Shown: piece by piece, positions 26,362 through 36,552 of the stretch
How positions within the stretch are numbered: position 1 is the first letter of the stretch
Layout of the letters: every line of letters begins with the position of its first letter
Source: DATBRG01 sp036560445
Lineage (GTDB): Bacteria > Pseudomonadota > Gammaproteobacteria > Burkholderiales > Methylophilaceae
Direction of reading: 5' to 3'
NCBI GenBank assembly: GCA_036560445.1
Contig: DATBRG010000007.1
Location: 27,277 to 91,276, forward strand
DNA length: 64,000 nucleotides
Program-made: the position numbers and the translations under genes
The notes under the pieces: generated by a model
Database searches by the model: none
Seen by the model: the letters and a program-made list of their open reading frames with translations, nothing else
What the model was told of the DNA's origin: nothing

Positions 26362-27852
26362 TTGCCTCTACTGACCATGCGTCCCCGCCTAGCCTTAATA
26401 TGTGCCTTAATTCTGGGTGCAGTCTCCGTACTTGGGTTTGCCCCTTTCTACCTTTACCCCATTCCTATTGCGACGCTTGCTGTGCTGTTTTACTTATGGC
26501 AAAAATCCGGCAGCGCAAAGCAGGCTGCATGGCTTGGCTTCAGCTTCGGGCTAGGGTTGTTTAATACCGGCATCTACTGGATATACATCAGCCTGCATGA
26601 TTTTGGCGGTATGCCATTCTGGATGGCGGCGTTTTCCACTTTCGTTCTCAATGCCTTCCTGGCCTTGTTCCCCGCCGCTGTCGGTTATTTAACCGGCAAT
26701 TTGTGGCGCAATAACAAAACCGCTGCTGCCGTGATTGCGGCCCCGCTGCTGTGGGCATTATCCGACTGGGTGCGTAGCTGGATATTCACCGGCTTCCCCT
26801 GGCTCACACTGGGTTATTCGCAAGTACCAAACAGCCCGCTAGCCGGCTTCGCGCCCTTGCTGGGCGTTTACGGTGTCTCCATGGTCGCCGCGCTGGCAGC
26901 CAGCCTGATTGCGTTCTGGGGTAATCCTCTCGCACGACGGCGAATCGTATTTGGCATCGTTTTGCTATGGGTTGCAGGCAGTCTTTTCAAGCTGATCGAA
27001 TGGAGCAAACCAACGGGAGCGCCGATCTCCGTCGCGCTGGTACAAGGCAACATCGCACAAGACATGAAATGGGATGCCGAAATAGCACAACATACGCTGG
27101 ATCAGTATCTGGCCCTTGTCAGGAGCAGCAACGCTGAGCTCACCGTATTGCCCGAAACTGCCCTGCCCATGCTTATTGACCAAGTCCCTGCAGACTATCT
27201 GCAAGCACTTAAAACCCACGCGGTAGAGAACAAAGGCGATTTATTGGTGGGTGCAGTCGAGTTTGAGAACGAGCAGTACTACAACAGTACCTTGAGCTTT
27301 GGTAGTTCGCCCACGCAGACCTATCGCAAATCACATCTGGTGCCATTCGGCGAATTCATCCCGTTGAAAGGCATATTCGGCTGGATATACCGTGACTGGC
27401 TAAATATCCCACTATCCGACCTCTCACGCGGCAGTAAAACTCCACAGCCACTGAAAATTGCGGGGCAGCAAGTCGCAGTGAATATCTGCTATGAAGACGT
27501 GTTTGGCGAAGAAATCATCCGCCAGCTACCGCAGGCGACGCTATTGGTCAACGTCAGTAACGATGCATGGTATGGCAACTCATTCGCTGCCGACCAGCAT
27601 ATGCAGATATCGCAAACGCGCGCACTGGAAACAGGCCGTATGATGCTGCGTGCTACCAATACCGGCGCGACTGCCATTATCGACCCTCACGGCGAAGTGC
27701 TGGCGCATGCCCCGCACTTCACTACCGCTGTTCTAACAGGCAGCGCCCAAGGCTATAGCGGCGGCACCCCTTATGCGCGTTTTGGCAACTGGCCGTGGCT
27801 GATATTTTCCTTCGCCGTATTTGCCCTTTTGTGGGGGCGTAAAAAGAAGTAA
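26362..27852 (+). CDS. lnt: Apolipoprotein N-acyltransferase
   Basis: Inner-membrane enzyme that adds the third acyl chain to the N-terminal cysteine of lipoproteins; 496 residues. An N-terminal multi-helix membrane region (about residues 10-212) is followed by a periplasmic nitrilase-like domain. Its catalytic triad is visible: E265 in VLPETALPM, K323 in YRKSHLVPFGEF and C376 in NICYEDVFG. The start is TTG with AAGGA upstream; an ATG 15 bases later is an alternative. It heads the run lnt-glyQ-glyS and serves the lipoproteins seen in this window. Confidence 0.95.
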   Translation: MPLLTMRPRLALICALILGAVSVLGFAPFYLYPIPIATLAVLFYLWQKSGSAKQAAWLGFSFGLGLFNTGIYWIYISLHDFGGMPFWMAAFSTFVLNAFLALFPAAVGYLTGNLWRNNKTAAAVIAAPLLWALSDWVRSWIFTGFPWLTLGYSQVPNSPLAGFAPLLGVYGVSMVAALAASLIAFWGNPLARRRIVFGIVLLWVAGSLFKLIEWSKPTGAPISVALVQGNIAQDMKWDAEIAQHTLDQYLALVRSSNAELTVLPETALPMLIDQVPADYLQALKTHAVENKGDLLVGAVEFENEQYYNSTLSFGSSPTQTYRKSHLVPFGEFIPLKGIFGWIYRDWLNIPLSDLSRGSKTPQPLKIAGQQVAVNICYEDVFGEEIIRQLPQATLLVNVSNDAWYGNSFAADQHMQISQTRALETGRMMLRATNTGATAIIDPHGEVLAHAPHFTTAVLTGSAQGYSGGTPYARFGNWPWLIFSFAVFALLWGRKKK

Positions 27853-27885
27853 AATCAAGCCCTTTCGCCCAACACAACGACAACA

Positions 27886-28821
27886 ATGGCACTAACTTTC
27901 CAACAGATCATCCTCACCCTGCAAACCTATTGGGATAAGCAGGGTTGCGCCCTGCTCCAGCCTTACGACATGGAAGTCGGCGCCGGTACTTCACATACCG
28001 CCACCTTCCTGCGTTCACTGGGGCCGGAGCCATGGAAGGCCGCCTACGTGCAGCCTAGCCGCCGCCCCAAGGATGGCCGTTATGGCGAAAACCCCAACCG
28101 CCTGCAGCATTACTATCAATACCAGGTGGTCTTGAAACCGGCACCGGAGAATATCCTTGAGCTATATCTCGGCTCCCTCGAAGCGCTCGGCTTCGACCTC
28201 AAGAAAAACGACATCCGCTTTGTGGAAGACGACTGGGAAAACCCCACGTTAGGAGCATGGGGCCTAGGCTGGGAAGTCTGGCTCAACGGCATGGAAGTCA
28301 CGCAGTTCACCTACTTCCAGCAAGTCGGCGGTATTGATTGCAAACCGATTACTGGCGAAATTACCTATGGCCTGGAGCGCCTCGCCATGTACCTGCAAGG
28401 CGTAGAAAACGTGTTCGACCTGACCTGGACCCAAGATGCTCAAGGTCAGCGCCTGACTTACCGTGACGTTTACCTGCAAAACGAGAAAGAACAATCCGCC
28501 TACAACTTCGAACACAGCGATGTCGAGTTCCTGCTAGGTGCTTTTGGCAGCCACGAGAAAGAAGCGCAGTACCTCATGGAGAAAAAACTGGCGTTGCCAG
28601 CCTATGAGCAAGTGCTGAAAGCTGCACACACTTTTAACCTACTGGATGCCCGCGGCGCCATCAGCGTGACTGAGCGTGCCGGCTACATTGGTCGCATTCG
28701 CAACCTGGCACGTAGCGTAGCGCAAAGCTACCTGGAAAGCCGCGCCAGACTTGGCTTCCCGATGGCACCCAAAGCGTGGGTAGATGAAGTGTTGGCTAAG
28801 ATCGAGAAGGCAGCAGCATGA
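27886..28821 (+). CDS. glyQ: Glycyl-tRNA synthetase alpha chain
   Basis: The 311-residue catalytic subunit of the bacterial heterotetrameric glycyl-tRNA synthetase. The typical opening TFQQIILTLQTYWDKQGCALLQPYDMEVGAGT and the block WKAAYVQPSRRPKDGRYGENPNRLQHYYQYQV are present. The length is slightly above the usual 300. Its stop overlaps the glyS start by four bases (ATGA), coupling the two subunits. Confidence 0.97.
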   Translation: MALTFQQIILTLQTYWDKQGCALLQPYDMEVGAGTSHTATFLRSLGPEPWKAAYVQPSRRPKDGRYGENPNRLQHYYQYQVVLKPAPENILELYLGSLEALGFDLKKNDIRFVEDDWENPTLGAWGLGWEVWLNGMEVTQFTYFQQVGGIDCKPITGEITYGLERLAMYLQGVENVFDLTWTQDAQGQRLTYRDVYLQNEKEQSAYNFEHSDVEFLLGAFGSHEKEAQYLMEKKLALPAYEQVLKAAHTFNLLDARGAISVTERAGYIGRIRNLARSVAQSYLESRARLGFPMAPKAWVDEVLAKIEKAAA

Positions 28822-30983
28822 GCGTAAAGAATTTACTGGTTGAGCTTTTCGTTGAAGAGCTGCCGCCGAAAGCACTAAAGAAACTTGGTGAAGCTTTTTC
28901 AGAGAACTTATCAGACAGCCTCAAGACACAAGGCTTGGCTGTAGCAGAAAGCAAAGTTACTGCTTTTGCCTCACCACGCCGTCTGGCCGCACATATCAGC
29001 GCAGTGGCTGAAAAGGCTGCCGACAAGATGGTTTCACTCAAGCTGATGCCTGTCAGCGTTGGCATGGATGCAGACGGTAATGCCACACCGGCACTCTTGA
29101 AGCGCCTGGGCGCTTTAGGCGCTGATGCAAGTGCCGTGGCAAACCTTAAACGTGCCTTAGATGGCAAGGCAGAAGCACTGTTTTTTGATCAGCAAGTTGC
29201 TGGCGTGCATTTGGCCGATGGCTTACAAACAGCGCTGAACGAGGCACTTGCCAAGTTGCCTATCCCTAAAGTGATGACTTACCAGCTTGCCGATGGCTGG
29301 ACTGACGTCAAATTTGTTCGTCCTGCACATGGCCTGGTCGCACTGCATGGTGCCGATATCGTACCTGTCAGCACACTAGGGCTAACGGCAACCAATTCAA
29401 CCCAAGGCCATCGCTTTGAAGCGGCAATGAGCCCTGTTGTTATCAAGAACGCTGATAGCTATGAACAACAACTGCAAGCCGAAGGTGCCGTGATTGCGAG
29501 CTTTGGCACACGTCGCGATGAAATCAAGGGCCAGCTCGCTGCTGCCGCAGCAAAAGAGAACCTGAAGCCGATTGACGACGAGGCGCTACTGGATGAAGTG
29601 ACTGCCCTGGTCGAGCGCCCGAATGTGCTGCTGGGCCAGTTTGAAACTGAGTTTCTGGAAGTGCCGCAAGAATGCCTGATCCTCACCATGAAGGCCAACC
29701 AGAAGTACTTCCCGCTGCTGGATGCTAACGGCAAACTTACCAATAAATTCCTGATTGTCAGCAACATCAATCCTGCTGACCCAAGTGCTGTGGTTAGCGG
29801 CAATGAACGTGTTGTGCGCCCGCGCCTGGCAGATGCCAAATTCTTCTTCGATCAGGATCGTAAGAAGACGCTGGAATCACGCGTCCCCAGCTTAGCTAAA
29901 GTGGTGTACCACAATAAGCTTGGCACACAGGGTGAGCGCACCGAACGGGTACGCGCCATTGCCAAAGCTATTGGACAGCAACTAGGTGGCGACAAACTGG
30001 CAGAACTAGCAGATAAAGCTGCCCTGTTAGCCAAAGCCGATTTGCTTACTGACATGGTGGGAGAATTCCCTGAACTGCAAGGCATCATGGGTGGTTACTA
30101 CGCCAAGCATGACGGCCTCAGCAACGAAATTGCCGAGGCGATTGAAGACCACTACAAACCCCGTTTCTCGGGCGATGGCTTGCCACGTAATCAAGTGGGA
30201 ATTTGTATTGCGCTGGCTGACAAGCTGGAAACGCTCGTTGGTATGTTTAGTATCGGAAATATTCCGACAGGTGATAAAGATCCGTTTGCCTTGCGCCGCC
30301 ACGGTTTGGGAATTGTTCGCACTCTGATAGAAAAAAATCTTCCTATTGATTTTAGTTGGTTACTAAGAACCACAGCCAGCGCCTTTAAAGACATTGAGCA
30401 AACTGCCTTTTTAGATGGTGCCTACAACGCTTTTGATGCCAAACAAGCTGACTTAAGGTGGCAACTGACTGATTTTATTTTTGACCGCTTGGCAAGTAGC
30501 CTAAAAGATCAGGGTTACAGCGCTCAAGAAGTTGAAGCTGTTTTAGGCACAATTCCGCTACCGCAACGTTTAGGTGAAATCCCAAATTGTCTCGCTGCCG
30601 TACGAGCATTTTCTGAATTGCCTGAAGCTCCTAGTCTTGCTGCCGCCAACAAACGGGTGAACAATATACTCAAAAAAGCGATGGGGAGTACGGCTGTATT
30701 TAACGCGCAACTTGATAATTCACTACTGATTGAACCCGCTGAAATTGAACTAAATTATGCACTTAACAGAGTAAGGTCTGAAGCAGACAAAGCTTATGAG
30801 CAAGGTGACTATACATCTTCGTTACAAGCCCTTGCAGCCTTAAAGACACCTGTAGATGCTTTTTTTGATAGCGTAATGGTAAATGCTGACGACCTTGATT
30901 TGCGTGCCAATCGTTTGGCTTTACTTGATTCCCTATATAAAGCCATGAATCGCGTTGCTGACTTATCCAAGTTAGCGGCGTAA
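28818..30983 (+). CDS. glyS: Glycyl-tRNA synthetase beta chain
   Basis: The 721-residue tRNA-binding subunit paired with GlyQ. Typical features are NLLVELFVEELPPKAL at the start, the central HD-like segment (FFDQDRKKTLESRVPSLAKVVYHNKLGTQGERTERV), and a C-terminal anticodon-binding DALR-type region (about 600-715). The frame is intact. Composition changes within the gene: hand-counted 60-base samples run 55-63 percent GC before about 30200 and mostly 35-48 percent after it, which suggests a mosaic origin of the 3' third. Confidence 0.96.
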   Translation: MSVKNLLVELFVEELPPKALKKLGEAFSENLSDSLKTQGLAVAESKVTAFASPRRLAAHISAVAEKAADKMVSLKLMPVSVGMDADGNATPALLKRLGALGADASAVANLKRALDGKAEALFFDQQVAGVHLADGLQTALNEALAKLPIPKVMTYQLADGWTDVKFVRPAHGLVALHGADIVPVSTLGLTATNSTQGHRFEAAMSPVVIKNADSYEQQLQAEGAVIASFGTRRDEIKGQLAAAAAKENLKPIDDEALLDEVTALVERPNVLLGQFETEFLEVPQECLILTMKANQKYFPLLDANGKLTNKFLIVSNINPADPSAVVSGNERVVRPRLADAKFFFDQDRKKTLESRVPSLAKVVYHNKLGTQGERTERVRAIAKAIGQQLGGDKLAELADKAALLAKADLLTDMVGEFPELQGIMGGYYAKHDGLSNEIAEAIEDHYKPRFSGDGLPRNQVGICIALADKLETLVGMFSIGNIPTGDKDPFALRRHGLGIVRTLIEKNLPIDFSWLLRTTASAFKDIEQTAFLDGAYNAFDAKQADLRWQLTDFIFDRLASSLKDQGYSAQEVEAVLGTIPLPQRLGEIPNCLAAVRAFSELPEAPSLAAANKRVNNILKKAMGSTAVFNAQLDNSLLIEPAEIELNYALNRVRSEADKAYEQGDYTSSLQALAALKTPVDAFFDSVMVNADDLDLRANRLALLDSLYKAMNRVADLSKLAA

Positions 30984-30992
30984 TCTGAACGC

Positions 30993-31535
30993 ATGAAACT
31001 CGTTATCCTAGACCGAGACGGCGTCATCAACTACGACAGCCCGCGCTTTATCAAAAGCCCGGAAGAATGGATCCCCATTCCTGGCAGTCTGGAAGCGATT
31101 GCCCTTCTAAACCAGAGCGGTTTCCGCGTGGCACTGGCCACTAACCAATCTGGCATCAGTCGTGGCCTGTTTGACATGGCAACATTGAACGCCATCCATG
31201 ACAAGATGCACCGCGCGCTAGGCCAGCTAGGTGGCCGTATCGATGCCATGTTTTATTGCCCGCATTCGGCCGAAGACAACTGTAATTGCCGTAAGCCCAA
31301 GCCCGGCATGATAGACGAAATCAGCCAGCGCTTTGCTATCGACCTGAAAGATGTCGCCAGTGTGGGTGACTCCCTGCGCGACATGCAGGCCAGCGCCGCA
31401 CATGGGGCGCAGTGCATCCTGGTACGCACCGGCAAAGGTGAGGCAACGCTAGCTGAAGGCGGTTTGCCTGAGAACACCTGGGTATGCGCTGATCTAGCTG
31501 AGGCCGCCCAACGCATCATCACTGTTTATTCGTGA
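30993..31535 (+). CDS. gmhB: D-glycero-D-manno-heptose-1,7-bisphosphate 7-phosphatase
   Basis: HAD-family phosphatase in the ADP-heptose pathway for the LPS inner core; 180 residues. The nucleophile motif LDRDGVIN contains D7 and D9. The zinc-binding loop CPHSAEDNCNCRKPKPGM is typical of GmhB, and motif IV is VGDSLRDMQA. It follows glyS by nine bases. GmhB next to glyS and plsC is a common betaproteobacterial arrangement. Confidence 0.95.
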   Translation: MKLVILDRDGVINYDSPRFIKSPEEWIPIPGSLEAIALLNQSGFRVALATNQSGISRGLFDMATLNAIHDKMHRALGQLGGRIDAMFYCPHSAEDNCNCRKPKPGMIDEISQRFAIDLKDVASVGDSLRDMQASAAHGAQCILVRTGKGEATLAEGGLPENTWVCADLAEAAQRIITVYS

Positions 31536-31545
31536 GCTGTTTAGT

Positions 31546-32256
31546 ATGATGTGGTTGCGTTCTGCACTTTTCACGCTAGGCATGTGGCTGGTGACCCCGA
31601 TTTTTGCCATCATTGCTATCCTGACTTTCCCTCTACCCCCCATTACCCGCTACCGCATCATCTCGGGCTGGGCCTTATCCATGTTGTGGTGGTTACGCAT
31701 TACTTGCGGCATCAGCTATCGCATCATCGGTGCTGAGAATATCCCCAGTACGCCATCCATCATCCTCGCCAAGCACCAGTCAGCCTGGGAAACACTGGCT
31801 TTCCAGAAAATATTCCCGCCTCAGGTTTGGGTGCTCAAGCGTGAGTTACTGTGGGTACCATTTTTTGGCTGGGGTCTGGCGATGACCTCACCGATTGCCA
31901 TTGACCGTGCTGCCGGACGAGAAGCCCTGATCCAGATGGAAACCCAAGGCAAGGATCGCATGGCCAAAGGCTTCTGGATTGTCATCTTCCCGGAAGGCAC
32001 GCGTGTAGCACCAGGCAGAAAGGGCAAATACCATATTGGTGGAAGCTGGCTCGCCACGCACACCTCATCCACAGTTGTGCCAGTAGCACACAATGCTGGG
32101 GAGTTCTGGGGCAAGAACTCCTTTATCAAACAACCAGGCACTATCACAGTCAGCATAGGTAAGCCGATTGAGTCTGTGGGGATGAAACCGGACGAGCTTA
32201 ACAAACAAGTCGAAACCTGGATCGAGCGGGAAATGGCGGTTCTGGCCAGCCGATGA
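31546..32256 (+). CDS. plsC: 1-acyl-sn-glycerol-3-phosphate acyltransferase
   Basis: A 236-residue membrane enzyme of phospholipid synthesis, converting lysophosphatidate to phosphatidate. An N-terminal hydrophobic helix (about 4-28) precedes the acyltransferase domain. Motif 1 reads KHQSAWE, an HX4E variant of the usual HX4D seen in some betaproteobacterial members. Motif 3 is FPEGTR and motif 4 is VVPVAHNAG. It overlaps the next gene by four bases. Confidence 0.9.
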   Translation: MMWLRSALFTLGMWLVTPIFAIIAILTFPLPPITRYRIISGWALSMLWWLRITCGISYRIIGAENIPSTPSIILAKHQSAWETLAFQKIFPPQVWVLKRELLWVPFFGWGLAMTSPIAIDRAAGREALIQMETQGKDRMAKGFWIVIFPEGTRVAPGRKGKYHIGGSWLATHTSSTVVPVAHNAGEFWGKNSFIKQPGTITVSIGKPIESVGMKPDELNKQVETWIEREMAVLASR

Positions 32257-32966
32257 GTACTTACCTGCTGGCACTGCCGGACGGCGATTCCATTCCTTAC
32301 CGGCTTGAACGCAGGCCGCGCAAAACCGTAGGCATGCGTATCAGCGCTGATGGCCTGATTGTCCATGCACCTAAACGTATCTCGCATTCAGAACTCGAAT
32401 ACCTGTTACTCACCAAATCAGACTGGATCCGCAAAAAATTGGAAGCCCGGCAGGAGAATGCGGTAGCGCCGATACAGTGGCAGGATGGCACATCACTGTT
32501 ACTGTTAGGCAATGACATCATCCTGAATATCAAACCTGACGCGCGTAACCGAGCTGTGGAATACCAGCCTGGCATATTACAGGTTGCGCTGACAACACCG
32601 GAAGACGAAGCGGCCATTGCCCATAAGGTATTACAGTGGTATCGCAAGCAGGCCCTAGTGGACTTTGGCCGCCGGCTGGAAATACTCTCGGCAAAACTAG
32701 GCGTGCCCACACCCCCACTTTTCCTTTCCAATGCGCGTAGCCGCTGGGGTAGCTGCAATAGCCGGGGTGAAGTGCGGCTCAACTGGCGTTTGCTGCAAGC
32801 ACCACCGCATATCATTAATTATGTGATTTGCCATGAGCTTGCACATCTCAAGGAGATGAACCACTCAGCCAAGTTCTGGGCAGTGGTGGAAAGAATCTGC
32901 CCTGACTACAAGCGTGCTGAGAAAGAAATGAAAACACTCTCTGCGCAGCTGCATGCGATGAATTAA
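32253..32966 (+). CDS. YgjP-like zinc metallopeptidase-fold protein
   Basis: A 237-residue cytosolic protein of the COG1451/DUF45 family. The zinc site is HELAHLKEMNHSAKFW (HExxH with a downstream histidine), preceded by the family signature RSRWGSCNSRGEVRLNWRLLQAP. Members are annotated as metal-dependent hydrolases, with no settled substrate. The start overlaps the plsC stop (ATGA-type), so it is the last gene of the lnt-glyQS-gmhB-plsC run, just before a strong terminator. Confidence 0.88.
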   Translation: MSTYLLALPDGDSIPYRLERRPRKTVGMRISADGLIVHAPKRISHSELEYLLLTKSDWIRKKLEARQENAVAPIQWQDGTSLLLLGNDIILNIKPDARNRAVEYQPGILQVALTTPEDEAAIAHKVLQWYRKQALVDFGRRLEILSAKLGVPTPPLFLSNARSRWGSCNSRGEVRLNWRLLQAPPHIINYVICHELAHLKEMNHSAKFWAVVERICPDYKRAEKEMKTLSAQLHAMN

Positions 32967-32978
32967 TTAACGTTGAAT

Positions 32979-33010
32979 AAAAAAAGAGGAGCCAACGCTC
33001 CTCTTTTTTT
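32979..33010. terminator. Bidirectional terminator
   Basis: A perfect seven-pair stem GAGGAGC/GCTCCTC (32986-32992 with 32997-33003) with CAAC loop, flanked by an A-run on the left and seven T on the right. It lies between two convergent genes and can serve both. Confidence 0.92.
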
Positions 33011-33024
33011 ATTCTGGTAACTGC

Positions 33025-34503
33025 TTAGCCGATCTGGATAGGCACGTATATCTTGGTATCACCGCGCATCACCAACAAAGCAAGATGCTTCTGGTTCTTG
33101 TCCACTAGTGATCGCAATTCATCCACTGTACCGACTTTCTGTCCATTCACAGCCAGGATGACGTCTCCCGGCCTAATACCAGCTTTGGCAGCCGGGCCAT
33201 CAGTGACATTCTCAACCATCAGCCCTTGTGAAACCTCCGTGCTTTCCTCATCCTCATTGGTTAACGGACGCACAGCCAAGCCGAGCTTACCCTTGGCCTG
33301 GGCTACGGTTTCTTCCTTGCTGGAAGCTATCTTCATTTCACCCAGGCGTACTGTGACTTCCTTGGATTTACCTGCGTGCCAGATTTCCAGCTTGCTGCTG
33401 CTTCCAGGAATGCTATCTGCCACAAGTGGTGGCAGCTCCTCGGAAAGATTGATGGCTTTACCGTTGTACTTGAGGATAACGTCACCAGGCTCAATACCAG
33501 CCTTATCCGCAGGGCTTCCCTTGTCCACTTGGCTGACCAAGGCTCCTGCCGGTTTATCCAGGCCAAATGAATTGGCAAGCTGCTGGTTGACTTCCTGTAC
33601 GCCGACACCAAGGCGACCACGGCTGACCTTGCCATGCTCGACAAGTTGATGTTCTACCTTCATGGCAACATCAATCGGGATAGCAAAGGAAAGCCCTTGG
33701 TAACCGCCGCTCTGGCTATAAATCTGCGAGTTGATGCCTATTACCTCACCATTCAGGTTGAACAGTGGGCCACCTGAATTACCCGGGTTAATCGCCACAT
33801 CGGTCTGCAGGAAAGGGACATAACCTTCGTCCGGCAGGGATCGTGATTTGGCGGAGACGATACCGGCGGTGACGCTGTTTTCAAAACCGAATGGCGAACC
33901 AATGGCAACCACCCACTCACCCACCCTCGAACCCTGTGGGTCACCAATCTTGACGGTAGGCAGATTGCTGGCATTGATCTTCAGTACCGCAACATCTGAA
34001 GGCTTATCGAAACCAATCACTTTCGCCTTGAATTCGCGCTTGTCGGTCAGCTTGACTGTAACCTCGTCGGCATCTGCCACGACGTGAGCATTAGTCAATA
34101 TCACACCGTCAGGCTTAACGATGAATCCCGAACCAAGCGCATGCACAGGCTCGTCATTTTCCGGTGCCTGAGGATGGAAGCGACGGAAGAAATCATAAAA
34201 AGGATCATCCGGGTCTATCTGTGGCAAACCATGGGAACTGGATAACCCAGTTTTGATAGTGCCGGAAACGCTAATGTTTACAACTGCAGGCCCTTGTTGC
34301 GCCACGATATCCGCAAAATTGGGTAACGATATTGGCAATTTACTGGCAGGGGAAACCTGGGTTGTTACGGGGCTAACTGTCGCCTGTGCTTCAGAAACTG
34401 GGGCATGCCCGCGGTAGGCGTAGCCCCCAGCAAGGGCTGCGGCTACCACAGCGGCAAGGCCAATATATTTTACCGAACCTGGAAACTTACTCGATTTCAT
34501 CAT
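33025..34503 (-). CDS. Do-family periplasmic serine protease (DegP/MucD type)
   Basis: A 492-residue envelope protease/chaperone that degrades misfolded periplasmic proteins. An N-terminal hydrophobic segment (about 14-30) exports or anchors it. The trypsin-like domain has H140 (TNAHVV), D170 (PSDVAVLKI) and S243 (NPGNSGGPL). Two PDZ domains follow (about 290-380 and 400-485, with GIEPGDVILKYNGK and GIRPGDVILAVNG). Both PDZ domains fit DegP, DegQ or MucD; I leave the symbol open. It stands alone and ends at the shared terminator. Confidence 0.93.
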   Translation of the reverse strand: MMKSSKFPGSVKYIGLAAVVAAALAGGYAYRGHAPVSEAQATVSPVTTQVSPASKLPISLPNFADIVAQQGPAVVNISVSGTIKTGLSSSHGLPQIDPDDPFYDFFRRFHPQAPENDEPVHALGSGFIVKPDGVILTNAHVVADADEVTVKLTDKREFKAKVIGFDKPSDVAVLKINASNLPTVKIGDPQGSRVGEWVVAIGSPFGFENSVTAGIVSAKSRSLPDEGYVPFLQTDVAINPGNSGGPLFNLNGEVIGINSQIYSQSGGYQGLSFAIPIDVAMKVEHQLVEHGKVSRGRLGVGVQEVNQQLANSFGLDKPAGALVSQVDKGSPADKAGIEPGDVILKYNGKAINLSEELPPLVADSIPGSSSKLEIWHAGKSKEVTVRLGEMKIASSKEETVAQAKGKLGLAVRPLTNEDEESTEVSQGLMVENVTDGPAAKAGIRPGDVILAVNGQKVGTVDELRSLVDKNQKHLALLVMRGDTKIYVPIQIG

Positions 34504-34610
34504 TTAACCTCTGTTGAAAATGAACCCAAAACTTATGCAATACAAACTTAGGCAAGAATCATGGCATTTAGTTTTTAGTCGCGAAAGAAAGTTCCAGTAT
34601 TCAAATAATC

Positions 34611-36485
34611 CTAGATATGTACACGAGTCCCCAGTTCTATCACGCTGTTCATGGGGATATTGAAATATTCGACCGCACTGCCGGCGTTCCTAGACATCGT
34701 GGCAAATAGCCTTTCACGCCATTTCGCCATTTTTCCGCCAGATGCAGGAACAACGATCTCTCGACTGAGGAAAAATGAGGTGGTGAATGGGTCAATCTGT
34801 ACCGGCAGTTTGCAGTCAAGCAGCGCTTTGGGGATATCGGGATTATCCATAAAGCCATAGCGCAAAGTAAGCTGCCAGAAACCGGAGCCTATCTCCCTGT
34901 ACTTAATGCGCTCGGCCGCATCTACCGTAGGCACATCATCAAACAACACAGTAACGACCAGATTGGTCTGATGCAGCACCTTGTTGTGCTTGAGATTATG
35001 CATGAGTGCTTGCGGTGCACTATAAGGGTCGGACACCAAAAAGACGGCAGTACGTTCAACACTCTGCAAATTGCTGCCAATGATATTTGAGACGAAATCC
35101 TCGAGCTTTGGATCATCCTTCTTTATATGCAAGATAAGTATTTCGCGGCCCCGTTTCCATGTCCACATCAGCACCAGCAATAGCAGGCTCAAGGCTATCG
35201 GGAACCAGCCGCCATGGATGAACTTGACCGAACAGGAAACAAACAACAAGGCATCAAGCAATATAAAAAACCCTGTGGCGCTAGCAGCAAGCCATAGCGG
35301 GTATTTCCAGCCATGACGAATCACAAAGAATGTCAATACGGTGGTGATCAACATGGTCCCGGTGACAGCTATGCCATAGGCCGTAGCTAGCGCTTCAGAA
35401 GTCTTGAAGCTCATGGTCACGATCAGCACGGCAGCCAGCAGCATCCAGTTAATTGCGGGCATATATATCTGGCCATACTCAGCTGCCGAGGTTTGCACGA
35501 TATCCATACGCGGCAGGAAACCCAGCTGTATAGCTTGCCTGGTAAGTGAATAGGCCCCCGATATCACAGCTTGCGAAGCAATGATGGTCGCTAGTGTAGA
35601 GAGAATTACCGCCGGTATCAGTAATGGCTGGGGAAATGACAAATAAAACGGATTGGAAACCGTGGCTGGATTGCTCAATAGCAACGCACCCTGACCCAGG
35701 TAATTAAGTGCCAACCCCGGCAACACGAGCAAGCTCCAGGCCAGGCGAATTGCTGGTTTGCCGAAATGTCCCATATCGGCATACAAGGCCTCCGCACCTG
35801 TAATAGCCAATGTCACGGCACCTACCGCCAGAAATACCCCCGCACCACGATCCAACAGGAAATGCAGTGCATACATGGGATTCAGTGCGACAAGGATGGA
35901 TGGGTTATGCGAGATATGCCAGCCACCTGTGAGGCCAAGCACGATAAACCAGATAACGATGATCGGCCCGAAGAATTTTCCTACTGCGCCTGTGCCATAG
36001 CGTTGCAAGGTAAATAGGGCAATCAGGATACCAATGGAGATGGGCATGACGTAAGTGGCGAGATGTGGCGACACCACCTGCAGGCCTTCTATTGCGGATA
36101 ACACGGAAATAGCGGGGGTGAGGATGCTATCGCCGTAGAACAACGCCGCGCCAAAGGCACCAAGCATCAACAACCACTTTCGTATCGACAATGATTTCAC
36201 GCTCGCTACGGCAAGCGCGAGCAGGGCCATGATACCGCCCTCGCCCTTGTTATCTGCACGTAATACCAGAATCACGTATTTCAGCGTGACTACCAGCATT
36301 AACGCCCAGAATACTGCTGAAATCGCCCCGATGATATTCGTGGGAGTGAGCGCAACGCCGGTCGAATCGCTGAAAATCACCTGGATAGTATAAAGCGGGC
36401 TGGTACCAATATCGCCGTAGACCACCCCAATGGCGCCCAATGCAAGCGCTGCAGTGCTGCTGCGCTGAATGTTTTTTGTATCCAT
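34611..36485 (-). CDS. kup: Low-affinity potassium transporter Kup
   Basis: A 624-residue KUP/HAK-family potassium-proton symporter, close to the usual 622. The N terminus has the family signature LALGAIGVVYGDIGTSPLYTIQ. About twelve membrane helices lie in residues 15-430, with TPAISVLSAIEGL in between, and a cytosolic C-terminal domain follows (about 450-624). It lies directly downstream of the kdpE and kdpD-like genes (67-base gap), which suggests that potassium-related signalling controls it. Confidence 0.95.
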   Translation of the reverse strand: MDTKNIQRSSTAALALGAIGVVYGDIGTSPLYTIQVIFSDSTGVALTPTNIIGAISAVFWALMLVVTLKYVILVLRADNKGEGGIMALLALAVASVKSLSIRKWLLMLGAFGAALFYGDSILTPAISVLSAIEGLQVVSPHLATYVMPISIGILIALFTLQRYGTGAVGKFFGPIIVIWFIVLGLTGGWHISHNPSILVALNPMYALHFLLDRGAGVFLAVGAVTLAITGAEALYADMGHFGKPAIRLAWSLLVLPGLALNYLGQGALLLSNPATVSNPFYLSFPQPLLIPAVILSTLATIIASQAVISGAYSLTRQAIQLGFLPRMDIVQTSAAEYGQIYMPAINWMLLAAVLIVTMSFKTSEALATAYGIAVTGTMLITTVLTFFVIRHGWKYPLWLAASATGFFILLDALLFVSCSVKFIHGGWFPIALSLLLLVLMWTWKRGREILILHIKKDDPKLEDFVSNIIGSNLQSVERTAVFLVSDPYSAPQALMHNLKHNKVLHQTNLVVTVLFDDVPTVDAAERIKYREIGSGFWQLTLRYGFMDNPDIPKALLDCKLPVQIDPFTTSFFLSREIVVPASGGKMAKWRERLFATMSRNAGSAVEYFNIPMNSVIELGTRVHI

Positions 36486-36552
36486 GCCGACCTCGACTGT
36501 GATGAAGATGAGGTATTAAGTCACTGCACGTATATCAATCGCATAAACAAGA

